Origin: Mesocentrotus franciscanus
Lineage: Eukaryota > Echinodermata > Echinoidea > Camarodonta > Strongylocentrotidae
Length of the DNA stretch: 64,000 bases
Reading direction: 5' to 3'
Assembly: GCA_037976565.1 (NCBI GenBank)
Contig: CP137668.1
Span: 20,419,804-20,483,803, forward strand
How positions within the stretch are numbered: the first letter of the stretch is position 1; each line of letters starts with the position of its first letter. Under the pieces are notes generated by a model. The model searched no databases. It was not told where the DNA came from and saw only the letters and a list, made by a program, of their open reading frames with translations. The translations under genes were made by a program, and so were the position numbers. Below are positions 48,181 to 59,165 of the stretch, piece by piece.

Positions 48181-48351
48181 GGGAAGCCACCTGGGAAATC
48201 CTTGCAATCCTACAAGTACATGAGCAATTGTTGGCGTAAAAATTGACAAGCTCATGAATAATAAGTGCAAAACAAAGAGCAATTTTGATGAATATTCATT
48301 TCTGGCAAAACGTTCGTCTGCAGTTCTTCTGGCGAGTATGTACACACTTAA

Positions 48352-48518
<167 letters not shown>

Positions 48519-48531
48519 AAATAATATAATG

Positions 48532-48559
<28 letters not shown>

Positions 48560-48567
<8 letters not shown>

Positions 48568-50099
48568 ATAATACCAACAAAAAAAATTAGAAGAAAGAAT
48601 GAAAAGTTAATGAACAGAAAAGTATTTAAAAAAACTACAACAATGCATTTGATTGCTTTATTTTATTAATTATTTATATTAAAGGGCAATCCAATTCTTG
48701 TAGTAACCTCATTGGTATAGAAGCAGAAAAATAAGAGAAACAGAATGGTGAAAGTTTGAAATAAATCAGATCAATAATAAGGGAGTTACGAATGTTTGAA
48801 ATATGAGATCACTAAATCCATTCGAATCTCAAATTGGCAATTTGGTCTATGGATTGTGACGTATTCATGGACATGGGACAACTCTACCGTTTGCCTTGTA
48901 CACAAATATCATTAATGTCCCTTTCAAAATACATTATGGACGATATATCATTCTAGGTCCTCTATAAATGAAAATACCCTCCTGAATAATACATTTTGAC
49001 AAATTTACATTTTTATCATTTTGTGTGTTTTAAACAAATGGAAAAGTAGTCCGTCACTTCGTCACACTAACATTACCGATTCAGCCAATTTGAACTTCCC
49101 ATACAATGCAACTTTAAGAAATTCATAACTCTCTTATTTTTTTGTCCAAATTAATTCAAACTTTTCACCAGTCTGCTTCTCTGATTTTTCTGCTTTCTTT
49201 CAGAGTAGTTGTCTGTTAAGGTTGGATTTTCCTTTAAATAGTTAACCTTGAAAAGCAATCGAGCCATTAGTCAATAATATTTACATTCAACTAGCTCTCT
49301 TGTTTGTGTTCCGGAAAACAGACCGCTGACCAATTACTATAAAGAATTCATCATACTAAAACAATTCAGTTACTATATATAACATATATAACATTTGAAT
49401 AATTCATTTCAATTGAAGTGATTATTATAAGTCGGGTTGCTTGTGTCACTCCGGTGTAAATAAAACACAAATTTACATCTAAATTAATGTAGCAGGCCTC
49501 ACTTTTATAACCAGTGGGGTTATGAAAGGGAAAAAGGGCGGTACTTAGCCATTTTCTAATCAATAATATGCCTACTTCACTTGCCCTCGTTTGTAAATTT
49601 TGGCATTAGCTCCATGAAAATGTTTATTTTTAATACAATTATATTTTGGTCCGAAAATGCAATTCAGGTGTGGAACACAAACTGTTAAATACGAAAACAC
49701 AGCGCAATTCTACGTGACAAATGAAAGACCATCACTATTTGTTTATTATATACTGTCATCTTTTTTAATGTTTTTGTTTTGTTTTGAATCACACAAATGC
49801 TATATTTTGTCGCCTTGAACTGAAAAGTGAAGACCGAGGTGTAAATTCTTTTTTTACGCAAACTGTGGGGAGGGATGAAAGCATATATTCTCCAGTCTCC
49901 ACACCAGTTCTCTTCTCCACACCAGTACTCTTCTCCACACCAGTACGCTTCTCCACATTGCATAAAACTTAGCATTGGTGGTAACTAACTTTGCCATTGA
50001 TGGTAACTTGCATGGAAACTTTGATTTGATTGGCTATTAATTTATGGATGGGTTTCATAATAAACGTGAATTGATGTTACTGTCCTACATTCAAATACT
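48560..50099. other. Intergenic AT-rich DNA
   Basis: No coding exon seen on either strand. It contains three to four 18-bp tandem units (CTTCTCCACACCAGTACT) at about 49900-49962. Otherwise no structure I can interpret. Confidence 0.5.
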
Positions 50100-50105
50100 A
50101 GAAGT

Positions 50106-50640
50106 ATGCATCCAAATTTGGATGCTTTTAATACTCTAACCAGAAATATCAGTAATAGCTCCACAGTAATTATTGGGGTCACAGAGACCTGGTTTTCTAG
50201 TGAGAGTGATGTTAATTTATATTCTATTTCTGGATATAGTTTGGTGTCTAATCACAGACGTGATAAAAGAGGAGGTGGTGTTGCTTTATGCATTCCAGCA
50301 GGTATGGATTTCCAAGTAAGGCATGACTTAAATGTGATGACTGATCAGCTGGAGTCTATTTTTGTGGAGTGTTTTATTCCAGGCAAAAAGAATGTCATGT
50401 TTGGAATTATATATATAGAACTCCCCAGGGTAACATAGACCTTACCGTGAATGAAATGCAGAGTATATTGTTGAACCCACTATTTGTTAATAAGACAATA
50501 TTCTTAATGGGTGATTATAATGTAAAACTTCTTCAATGTGATGAAAATGACCATCATAATGCTTTTTTGAATATGATGTTGTCCTTTTCTTTAATGCCAT
50601 TAATTACAAAACCAACAAGGGTAACTGATAGTTCATAACA
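50106..50640 (+). pseudogene. LINE endonuclease domain, broken
   Basis: Readable as VIIGVTETWFSSESDVNLYS (the TETW motif of APE-type endonucleases), GYSLVSNHRRDKRGGGVALC, and after a frame change MGDYNVKLLQCDENDHHNAF, matching the GDFN motif. The later SDH motif (LSDHSPFSL) appears near 50690-50715. Frame changes lie near 50430 and 50640. Confidence 0.85.
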
Positions 50641-51336
50641 TATTTTGTAATTTGCAATCTTTTCCATCTTCAGATATTATAATATCAGATCTTTCAGATC
50701 ATTCCCCATTTTCACTAGAGTGAACTTTCGTAATAATGCTTATAATCATGAATGCAAATACATTCGTAAAAACAATGCTACTAACATTGACAAGTTTCGA
50801 GAAGCTCTAACGGCAACTGACTGGAGTGCAGTTTTACTTGAAAAGGATGTTAATATTTCATTCAACAATTTCTTTAAAAGGTTCATGCTATACTCTGTGA
50901 TGAAATTGTTCCGATTTCCAAATGTAATACTAGAAATCGTATAAGAAAATTCCACGCATGCCATGGGTCAGTGCTTCCTTGTTGAAGTCTATCAATAAGA
51001 AGAATAAGTTGTATTATTCTTATAAAGTTAGTGGAACAGAATCATCACGTAAACGATAATTATGTTGATTATAAAAATATCATTACTTCAGCCTTGCGTG
51101 CAGCAACGAAAACATATTATTTTGCTCAGTTTTAAGCAACTTCAAACGATATCAGGGGTACTTGGAAAGTGATTTTTTAAAATGTGTTCAAGTCAAAGAA
51201 AAAAAACTTTTGATGTAAAGAATGTTAAAATTGATGGTCGTTTAGTGGAAGATAAGAGTATTATTGTGCAAAAATTCAATGATTATTTTTGCAGTATTGG
51301 TCCTAATCTGTCACGGGCAGTCCCTTCCTGTTAAAA

Positions 51337-51473
51337 TTCTTTTAAAGATTTCCTGAAAGAATCTAATAAGAGAAGTTTTGATTCAGGGCAAGCGCGTTGC
51401 TAGGATTTTATTTTAGGGGGAGGGGCGGTAGTTCTTTTAAAGATTTCCTGAAAGAATCTAATAAGAGAAGTTT
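51337..51473 (+). repeat. 42-bp direct duplication flanking a 53-bp copied junction
   Basis: TTCTTTTAAAGATTTCCTGA and the next 22 bases occur at 51337-51378 and again at 51432-51473. Between them, 51379-51431 begins TGATTCAGGGCAAGCGCGTT and ends GGGGCGGTAG. That matches the junction of LINE and MITE at 52074-52128, with the poly-T part shortened. The insert therefore carries LINE bases plus the MITE left end. Confidence 0.85.
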
Positions 51474-52081
51474 ATTCCTTTTCCCAGTAGTTAGGGAAGA
51501 GTTGCTTACTATTGTGAAAAGTGCTGAAGACTGGAAAAAGTCCTGGTTACGATAGTGTCAATAATGACATAATTAAACAGGTTATCTTAGGGATTATTCA
51601 ACCTCTTATTCATGTTTTTAATTTATCAATGTTAAATGGAACAGTCCCTGAAAATATGAAAATTACAAAAGTCGTACCCGTTTTTAAATAGGGAGATCCC
51701 CAATCTTTCTGAAATTACCACCCTATTTCCCTTTTAACCCCTTTCTCAAAGATCCTTGAGAAAGTGATTTATGTTAGAACATTATAATTTTTTAACAAAA
51801 GTAAAATATTCTCAAACTTTCAGATTGGGTTTCGAGAGAAACATACTACCTCTCATGCCTTGGTGCACTTTATAGATAAGATTTCACAAACAATAGACAA
51901 AAAGATGCACACAATCGGTATAGCCTATTTCTTGATTATTCCAAGGCATTTGATACTATAGATCATGACATTTTGCTAGAGAAATTATCACATTATGGTG
52001 TCAGGGGCACAGCTCTGGACTGGTTTAAGAGCTTCTTAGCTGACAGGAAACAATTTGTTTCTTTAAACGATTTTGATTCAG

Positions 52082-52480
52082 AGCAAGCGCGTAGATAGGA
52101 TTTTTTTTTTTTTTTTTTTGGGGCGGTAGTTCACACGCTTCCCCCTCCGCGCGAAGCGCGGAAGCTCATTTGAGGTTTCCTTAAATATTATTAGAGAAAG
52201 AAGACGATTCGTTGTACCGTTCTCGACTCTTAATCCTTGTCTGACTTCAGTTTCCCCCCTCCCGCACGAAGCGCGGAAGCTTTGAGGTTTCATTAAATAT
52301 TATTAGAGAAAGAAGACGACGTCTTAATCCTTGTCCGAATTTTTAAAAAATGTTTCTTTGTCTGCTCTCTTTTCATCCTATACGTCGACTTTCTTTTTCT
52401 CTTCTCTCTCTCTTTTTTTTTTAGGCCGGCGGTTTTTTTTGGGGGGCGACCGCCCGGCCACCGCCCCCTGGCTACGCGCC
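52082..52480. mobile_element. hAT-type MITE, 8-bp TSD TGATTCAG
   Basis: Inserted in the LINE RT. TGATTCAG is found at 52074-52081 and 52481-52488. The ends AGCAAGCGCGTAG and CTACGCGCC are imperfect inverted repeats. A T-run follows the left end, and two copies of a GCGAAGCGCGGAAGCT...TTAGAGAAAGAAGACGA unit lie inside (52150-52205 and 52265-52320). No transposase. Confidence 0.8.
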
Positions 52481-52557
52481 TGATTCAGGGTTACAGAATG
52501 TCACATGCGGCGTTCCTCCTCTCCTTGGTCCGCTCTTGTTTATTGTATATATTAATG

Positions 52558-53081
52558 CAGTGGCGGATCCAGGGGGGCACAGGGGGCACGTGCCCCCCGG
52601 CCAAAAAAAAAAGAAAAGGAGAAAAAGGAGGGGGAAAGAAAAAGGAGAGGAAAAAGAAAAAAAGGAAGAGAGAAAGAAGAAGAAAAGAGGGAGGAAAGAA
52701 AAGGGAGATGAGAAAAAGGAGGGGAAAGGGGAAGAGAGAGGAGAGAAAAGGCGGAAAAAGAAGAAAGGGGGAAAGACGGAGGAGAGAAAAGGGGGAAAAG
52801 GAGAATAATGAGAAGGGAAAAGAAAGAAAGGGGGATGATATTATAAGAAGGTGTTTTTTTTTTTACCGGGTTATGGGCGGGGGCATGCAATTTTAAGTCG
52901 AACATGACTAATACCAACCCCCCACTGAACAGAAAATCGGCCTGCATCTGACCCCCATCCAGACCCACCCCCGCTTGGTCGCTCCGCTCCCTCATCGCTG
53001 ACGCCTCGCTCCATCGTTTTCATATATTTCACCCCATGCGATTTTGTGCCCCCCGGTAAGAAATTCCTGGATACGCCACTG
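52558..53081. mobile_element. MITE with CAGTGGCGGATCCAGG ends
   Basis: CAGTGGCGGATCCAGG at the left and CCTGGATACGCCACTG at the right are 16-bp inverted repeats with one or two mismatches, flanked by TAATG on both sides (52553-52557, 53082-53086). The interior is dominated by an almost pure purine stretch at about 52600-52850. It sits inside the LINE coding sequence, between YIN and the FADD region. Open frames in it are composition artefacts. Confidence 0.85.
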
Positions 53082-54358
53082 TAATGACTTTGTCATTCAT
53101 TTTATTTGCTGATGATTCCAGCTTGTACAACTCACACAAAAATCCACAAACTCTGTTAGAAACGGTTAATTTCGGACTAAGTAAAATTACTTTGTGGATT
53201 CAAGCATTAAGCAATAAATTGTCTTTAATTCTGCAAAAGACAAATTATATGTTTTTTAGTAATACAATTAAAGTGCTTCCAGGAGATCTACTTTTAATAA
53301 TGTATTGATAGATAGGGTATCATCAACAAAATTCCTTGGTTTGCACATTAATTGATGAGCAAATGAGTTGGAAAATTCATGTACATCATATCTGTAAGAC
53401 ATAGTCAAAAAACAGTGGCGTAATTCATACATTGAAATAAATTGTCCTAAAGACAGTCTTCTAATAATGTATTCAACATTATTCCTTCCCTATCTTGATT
53501 ATGGTGTTCTGGCTTGGAGTAACTCTCTTAAAACGAATCTTTAAAAATTACACTTGATTCAAAAGAGGATCTTAAGAATTATATGTAATGTTAGCTTTCG
53601 TTCGCACACTAATCCGCTTTTTTATACGCATAGAATTTTAAAGGTGCAAGATATTTATCACCTTCAACTGGGTGCTCTATAATAATGTACGACTTCAATT
53701 CTAATGTCCTACCACAGGCTCTTGTCGGCATTTTTAGGAAAAATAGTCAAGTTCATGACCATGCTACATGCAATGCCTCTGCGTTTCACTTATCCCAACT
53801 TCGCAAGTAAGGACAAAGTTTACTTTTAGTACTTTGGTTTGTACTGCATGGACCTAGATTCTGGAACTCTCCGGGAACTCTCTTGGCTCTAGCGTTAAAC
53901 AATCTACTAAAGTCTCTCTGTATTTAAGTGTACACTTCAGTTTTATCTTCTCGATAAATACTGTGACTCGTAGAATAGTTCATTTTCGTAGTTAGTTTGG
54001 TGCCTAGATATATTATGTTATTATAGATGTATATAATTTCTCCTTCTTGATATTATGTGTCTAATTGAATATTTTCAGATTGTCAGCCTTTTAATTATTA
54101 GTATTCCCTCCCCCTGTTGTCTTGTGCCCGTTGTGTGCTGGGCCTATTGTCGATATGCTGTAGTCTTTTAATATTTTTTATATTTTCTCTCTTTTCTCCC
54201 GTCTTGTCTAGTCTAGTCTCCCGTTTTTTTGTACACTTCTTGTTTCTTATACCACCTTTTTCTTAATGTATTCTTAGGTAGTCACAAATATATATCCCAT
54301 CATGTTTATCTTGTTGCTTTTTTATCAACCAATTATTTTGTCCAGAGGGGACCCTAAT

Positions 54359-56639
54359 CAGGGGTGTCGATTTGTATCCGTGGTTGGGGATGATAGGTGC
54401 CAAAATATTTTCGGCAATGGATCAAAGCAACCAAGAGGTAGAAGCGTGTGGCAGGTTGCACCCTCCCTTCCAAGTTATTAACTTTTTCAAGTCACCCTCA
54501 ATAAAGATAACATTTCAGAGAATATAAGAGTGGTAATAAAATGAATAACATGCTAAATGTTAGTCCTGACTCTTGCCTGCAGTGTAGGCCTACCAGACTG
54601 ATATCATCTATTTTTAAACGAAATTTAGACATTACCCCAAAAAAATCCAATGGTGAGGGATATCAACTTGTGAAAGTATTATGTTACCAGTGGGCAAATG
54701 CATTAATAAGCAACCAGGAAAGGTTCATGTAGACAGAAAATTCTTTATTTCCTGGTGATAGAAACATACATTTTATGAATATTGATGTCTCCAAACAACA
54801 TTCATCGTGAAAAACCCATTCCAATATTCTGTGTAAGGAGATCTCAAAAACATAGTTCTCATTAGTAAATGAAAAACATATTGCTTTTGGTTCTTCATTT
54901 GACTCTCTTCCTTCTTTAATTAAACCAACTGAATCCTCTCTGCAGGAAACTCAATTCAATGAAACAGAATATCACTGATGCAAAATTTGGTTCTCAAAAT
55001 GACAGAAAATTTCCACTCCTGATCTCATACAAACTGTCTGTTTCTTAAAAACATAATATAAAACTTACGTTCCAACTACCAAACAACAAACTTCCATTAT
55101 CTCCTTCTTCACCCAGATATACTTATCATACCAGATACGCTCTAAAATATAAGCATAATATTCCCTAAGGCCCTGACCAGAGCACTATTTTTTCTCAAAA
55201 ACTATAACCAGTCTTAGAAGGTGCATTATTATATTGGAAGAGTGTTATAAACAAAACTTCAAACTTAATAACATTCTAACCTTCAAAAACACATTTTATG
55301 CCTGTTACGTTTGAATACAATACATAGGCCTACATCAGCTTTTCAATAAAACAAAAATAAGTTGTGACATAATAATCTTTCTCCAAAATATCGAACTGGA
55401 GTATTCTGTTGTATTGCTTGTTTATGTACATACAAAGAGCTTATTTTCAAGAGACACTAGATCCATGTGTGTAACTTAAGAAAGAACTCTTTGTTTACCC
55501 GATTTTGTTCAGGTGTCTATGGAAAATTGTTATTAAAAGATGCATGTGTTCATAATTTCTCTCGTAATTTAGGTTAATAATTTTGTTCAAGGTAAATAGA
55601 GGAAAATGTATATCATTATCTCCATTTGCTATCAAAAGATTTTGCTCCTTTCGGAAAATAGCTCTTCAAATGTTTTACATGTAGAGATATAAATAAACAA
55701 AGAAATGGATGAAATCAATAAAACAAAATAGATACTGAGTATGAATCAGGGAACAAACTGAAAGTTTCGTCTCCTACATGCTGCCATTTGGACAAAACCG
55801 TCTTTCTCTTCAATGATACAATATTTTATTACTTTACTTGCATTATGAAAAACACGCATCATCAACCCACATAGTCATAGCTTTAAAAATCACTTCAGAT
55901 TGAACTGGCCATGTGATATTCTTGCTCAGGTGCTTTCCTTTACCTTTAAGAGTTCTTTATATTGAGGAATTGGTTGATAATTTTTTCTTGGCAATGATGC
56001 CCAAATTAAAAGAGTTAAACAAATACACGACTGTAACTCCTAGCGCGTTTTGAAAAATGTTTTAGGAAATATCAGAAAATAAAATGAGTAAAAAAAAAAA
56101 AAATAAAGATACAATGACGTGAATTTTAAAAAGGGTGACCGGAAAGAACATAACAACTAGTGAACTAAAAGTATAACTCTCCCACTCTCTACTTTTTTTT
56201 TGCATTTTTGCGCTTCGCGCTTAACATTTAGCTCGTTGCTTTTTAACGCTGCGGCTTTGCATTTGGCGCACTGCATTTCTATGATGCTGTTGATTGAATA
56301 AATTGAATAAATTCATCAATTCCTGATGAAGCCGTATGAGCGAGAATTCAATTTATTCTTGTCTCATATACGGTTGTCTCATTTACTTCGTTTTCTATTT
56401 ATATATGTATGTATTATGAAAATGAGATAGCAAAATGTGTATATTGATGGTCATCTTGCGAGTAATAACCATTAACTACTCTCATCGAGTTTTCCTCATT
56501 AATTTTTCTATTATTTTTTTTTTATTTTTTTATGGTGAATTATTGGGGGGATGATTGTACAGGCCAGCCCCACCTGAAATATTGGGGGGATATATATCCC
56601 CCATCCCCCATCCCCATCCCCCCGTGATCGACACCCCTG
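54359..56639. mobile_element. 2.3-kb non-autonomous hAT-type element, 8-bp TSD ACCCTAAT
   Basis: CAGGGGTGTCGAT at the left is exactly inverted as ATCGACACCCCTG at the right. The flanking LINE sequence ACCCTAAT is duplicated (54351-54358 and 56640-56647), the 8-bp duplication typical of hAT transposons. The interior is AT-rich with no transposase; GATGGGG-type repeats lie near the right end. It splits the LINE 3' region. Confidence 0.9.
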
Positions 56640-56813
56640 ACCCTAATACTTACAAGCTCTGCTTTTACCAGGGTCTGTCTCCTCGTCTTTCTTTTTGTTT
56701 TTATCATTGTCATGATTTTTTGTTTGCATTGTACATGTGTAATGATCTAATGTGATGCTCTATGTGACATTTGAAAGAAAGACGAATAAATATCTTATCT
56801 AAATATCTCATCT

Positions 56814-57480
56814 TGTTCTAGATCTATGCAACAGGGCCCTGTAGACAAGTGCTTTTAATTATTGGGTGTTTTTGTTGTTGATTTGTTTGTTTGTTTTCAT
56901 TTCGGTTTTCACCTTGAGAGGTCCAGGGAGATCTCCCATCTAACGACCATCGGCATTTTGTATAGAATAGAATAGAATAGAATAGAATTTATTGACTCAT
57001 TCGACCCCCTTCTGGGGTATGAGAGTACAACACATTTACATGTCATGATAATGATGCATAATAAAGAATACTAGCAGAGCAATTTATGAATATTCACTCG
57101 TTCGCTCTGAGTATGGTACTTATTATTCATAAGGCTGTCGATTTTTACGCCAATCGTAACATGTACATGTAAACAGGAGTCTGGCAAATCAAAGTCACAC
57201 CATAGTCATCATTCATTCGTAATTTGCTCATCAAGCCAAATTTTCAAGGACAAAGGCAGGTACCGTATTTTGCGATTTTGTGAGACTGTAGTTGTGGCGT
57301 ATGATTATTGGTATTCCCATTAATTAGCACTTTCATTGGGTACAATGCCAAATCCAACGGCGACACGAGGGAACATGTCCGCGCCGTCCCGCCGGCCGCC
57401 GCGACTCTGCTCCACCATGCAGCTAGCGCTCCGCAATTCGCAATCGACCGCAAATTTTTTTCTCTTTCGTTCGTTATAGC
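56814..57480. other. Intergenic, with LINE-type tail fragment
   Basis: The AATAGAATAGAATAGAATAG run at 56966-56990, followed by AATTTATTGACTCATTCGAC, looks like the 3' tail of a minus-strand LINE or SINE. Around 57360-57420 a short GC-rich stretch (CCGCGCCGTCCCGCCGGCCG) occurs. No gene seen. Confidence 0.5.
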
Positions 57481-57504
57481 CTCTTATTTCGTATCCGAAC
57501 ACCT

Positions 57505-57735
57505 ACCCCCGGGCCCCTGGACATCCACCCCTACGGATAACTACCCTCTAGGACAACTACCCCCTAGGGCAACCACCCTCTCTAGGACGATAACCCCGCG
57601 GGACGTACAACTCCCCGGGACGTACAACTACACCCCGACACTTACCCCCAGACAACTACCCCTACCCTAGGACAGCTACCCCTAAGGCAACTACCCCCTA
57701 GCTAGGACAACTACCCCCCAGACAACTACCCCGGG
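57505..57735. repeat. Degenerate ACAACTACCCC minisatellite
   Basis: About 14 irregular units of GGACAACTACCCCCTA, 14-18 bp each, on the + strand. The reverse complement of the same motif (GGGGTAGTTGTCCTA) fills 58615-58712, so the two arrays face each other. Confidence 0.85.
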
Positions 57736-57737
57736 GC

Positions 57738-58610
57738 TAGGGTGTCTGATCGCGCACCCGATGTTGTGTGCTAAAATCCTTCCCATAGAGATTGCACGCA
57801 GCCCTATGCAGTCTATGTGCATTACGCGATCATGCAAAATTGGTCAAAGTTTTTTTTTTTTTGAAGTTCAAACCTTTATTCTTTGTGATCCTGAAGGTGA
57901 TAATCAATAAATGAGGTGTCATATGAAAGAGCAGATTAATTCCAATATTTCCAGAGGGGCGTCATCTCGAAATTCTAAAAATATCTTGGTCAAAACAGCT
58001 ATTTAAACATTGTTTCCTGGCTAACTTCGAAATTTGCCACTTATGAGATATGACGCCCTGGCGATATGTAGTCCCAGTCGTAAGGAAAATATCCCTACGC
58101 TTATTTTTTCGCTAGCCCCAGGGATCACAAACAATTACAGTTTGAAAATACCCTTCCCACATTTTTCGGATCAGCTAAGTAGGGAGGCGTGAGCTCCGCG
58201 CCGGCCGAACCCATGGTGATAGCGCGTAAAATCTGCACATGAATATGCATCGGGCCGCGTGTCTACAAACCCGGAAGTGGGTGCCCATTGAAGACAATGG
58301 ATTGCCGATCGCGCATCAGTTAAGCAACACGCGTACGCTTGCACGCGTATGTGTACGCTTGCATATTGCGCAATTCAGCTGTTGTGCTAAATTTAGCAAA
58401 ACAACATAACTCTGCGTGTACGTCTTTTCGTCGATTCTTACAAAAATGGATGAATATTGTAGGGAATTGAAGGGGCTGTAACTTTTGATAGAAACATCGG
58501 TGAGTCTTGAAATTTGAAATGTATTATTCTGAGTAAATAATTTTTTCAATTATCCAACCACAATGGTGAAAAACGATCCAAAAGGGAAAATTGAAAAATC
58601 GTTCAGACAC
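57738..58610. mobile_element. 0.87-kb element between inverted CTACCCC arrays
   Basis: GGGTGTCTGATCG (57739-57751) and CGTTCAGACACCC (58594-58606) are inverted with one mismatch. They sit exactly where the two opposed minisatellite arrays stop, making the whole 57505-58712 block a fold-back structure. The interior is locally CG-rich (GCGCGTAAAATCTGCACATG, CACGCGTACGCTTGCACGCG) with no coding sequence. Confidence 0.65.
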
Positions 58611-58614
58611 CCCC

Positions 58615-58712
58615 GCCTTGGATAGTTGTCTGGGCGTAGTTGTCCTAGAGTAGAGGATGGTTGTCGTAGGGGGTAGTTGGGTAGTTGTCGGGGGTAGTTG
58701 TACGTCCTAGGG
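58615..58712. repeat. Inverted arm of the CTACCCC minisatellite
   Basis: GTAGTTGTC units on the + strand, the reverse complement of the array at 57505-57735, but only about six units long. It forms the right arm of the fold-back block. Confidence 0.8.
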
Positions 58713-58719
58713 GCTTTTT

Positions 58720-59165
58720 GTTGGAATAGTCTGTCATTGCTTCCAAGCATTTCCATACATTCCGTATTCCTGCTTTGCTTCACTGACTTGTCTTTTTATT
58801 TCTCTGGTCAGTTCTTTCACCCGATCATGATTTCCATTCTTAAACTCGTTTTTCTGATATCAAATGCGGCTTGTAGCATTTCACTCGACTCATTGTCCCA
58901 CAATTTTATCACCCTTTTCCTTGGCTTTTCACGTTTAATCTTTTGTCTGTACCTTGGCATAAGATGGACAGTATGGTGATCTGATGCACCAATCCCAGGT
59001 CGAATAAGAGACTTAAGTACTAACTGAGCAGTAACATTTATCTAGAATGTTCTCTCCCCTTGTTGCTACTTATATCAACATATTGGTAATAATGGGGCAT
59101 AACAGTTTCCAAGTCACAAATGATTGAAATCACCTAATATGATAATGGGGGCATGGCCATGGGCC
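58720..59165 (-). pseudogene. LINE endonuclease C-terminal fragment
   Basis: On the minus strand: PIIILGDFNH near 59150-59120 (endonuclease GDFN motif), then after a frame break SLIRPGIGASDHHTVHLMPR (SDH motif) and KRVIKLWDNESSEMLQAAF, down to about 58730. Stops between the motifs show it is dead. It lies downstream, in minus orientation, of a reverse transcriptase C-terminus. Confidence 0.75.

Larger units (their letters stand above)
51470..53690 (+). pseudogene. LINE reverse transcriptase, broken and interrupted
   Basis: Motifs in order, across frames: KSPGYDSVNNDIIKQV, VVPVFK then a stop, [56 protein letters not shown], then after the first nested element LQNVTCGVPPLLGPLLFIVY, and after the second FILFADDSSLYNSHKNPQTL. 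These are RT blocks including the catalytic FADD. The usual GVPQGS is GVPPLL here. Several in-frame stops show it is dead. Confidence 0.88.
50100..56813 (+). mobile_element. Decayed non-LTR retrotransposon (LINE) with three DNA elements nested in it
   Basis: A single + strand LINE is readable in pieces: APE-type endonuclease (50106-50640), reverse transcriptase first part (51470-52073), RT continuation (52489-52557, then 53087-53690) and C-terminal part with 3' tail (to 54350, then 56648-56813). Removing the inserts at 52082-52480, 52558-53081 and 54359-56639 gives about 3.5 kb. Stops and frameshifts interrupt every domain, so it is inactive. Domain order EN-RT and motif style place it with the CR1/L2/Jockey group; the exact clade is not resolved. 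The 3' end has AATAAATATCTTATCTAAAT. Confidence 0.85.

Noticed and set aside
52498..52995. Lys/Glu/Arg-rich and complementary Ser/Phe/Pro-rich open frames
   Set aside because: Products of the purine tract inside the MITE at 52558-53081; absence of stops follows from composition.
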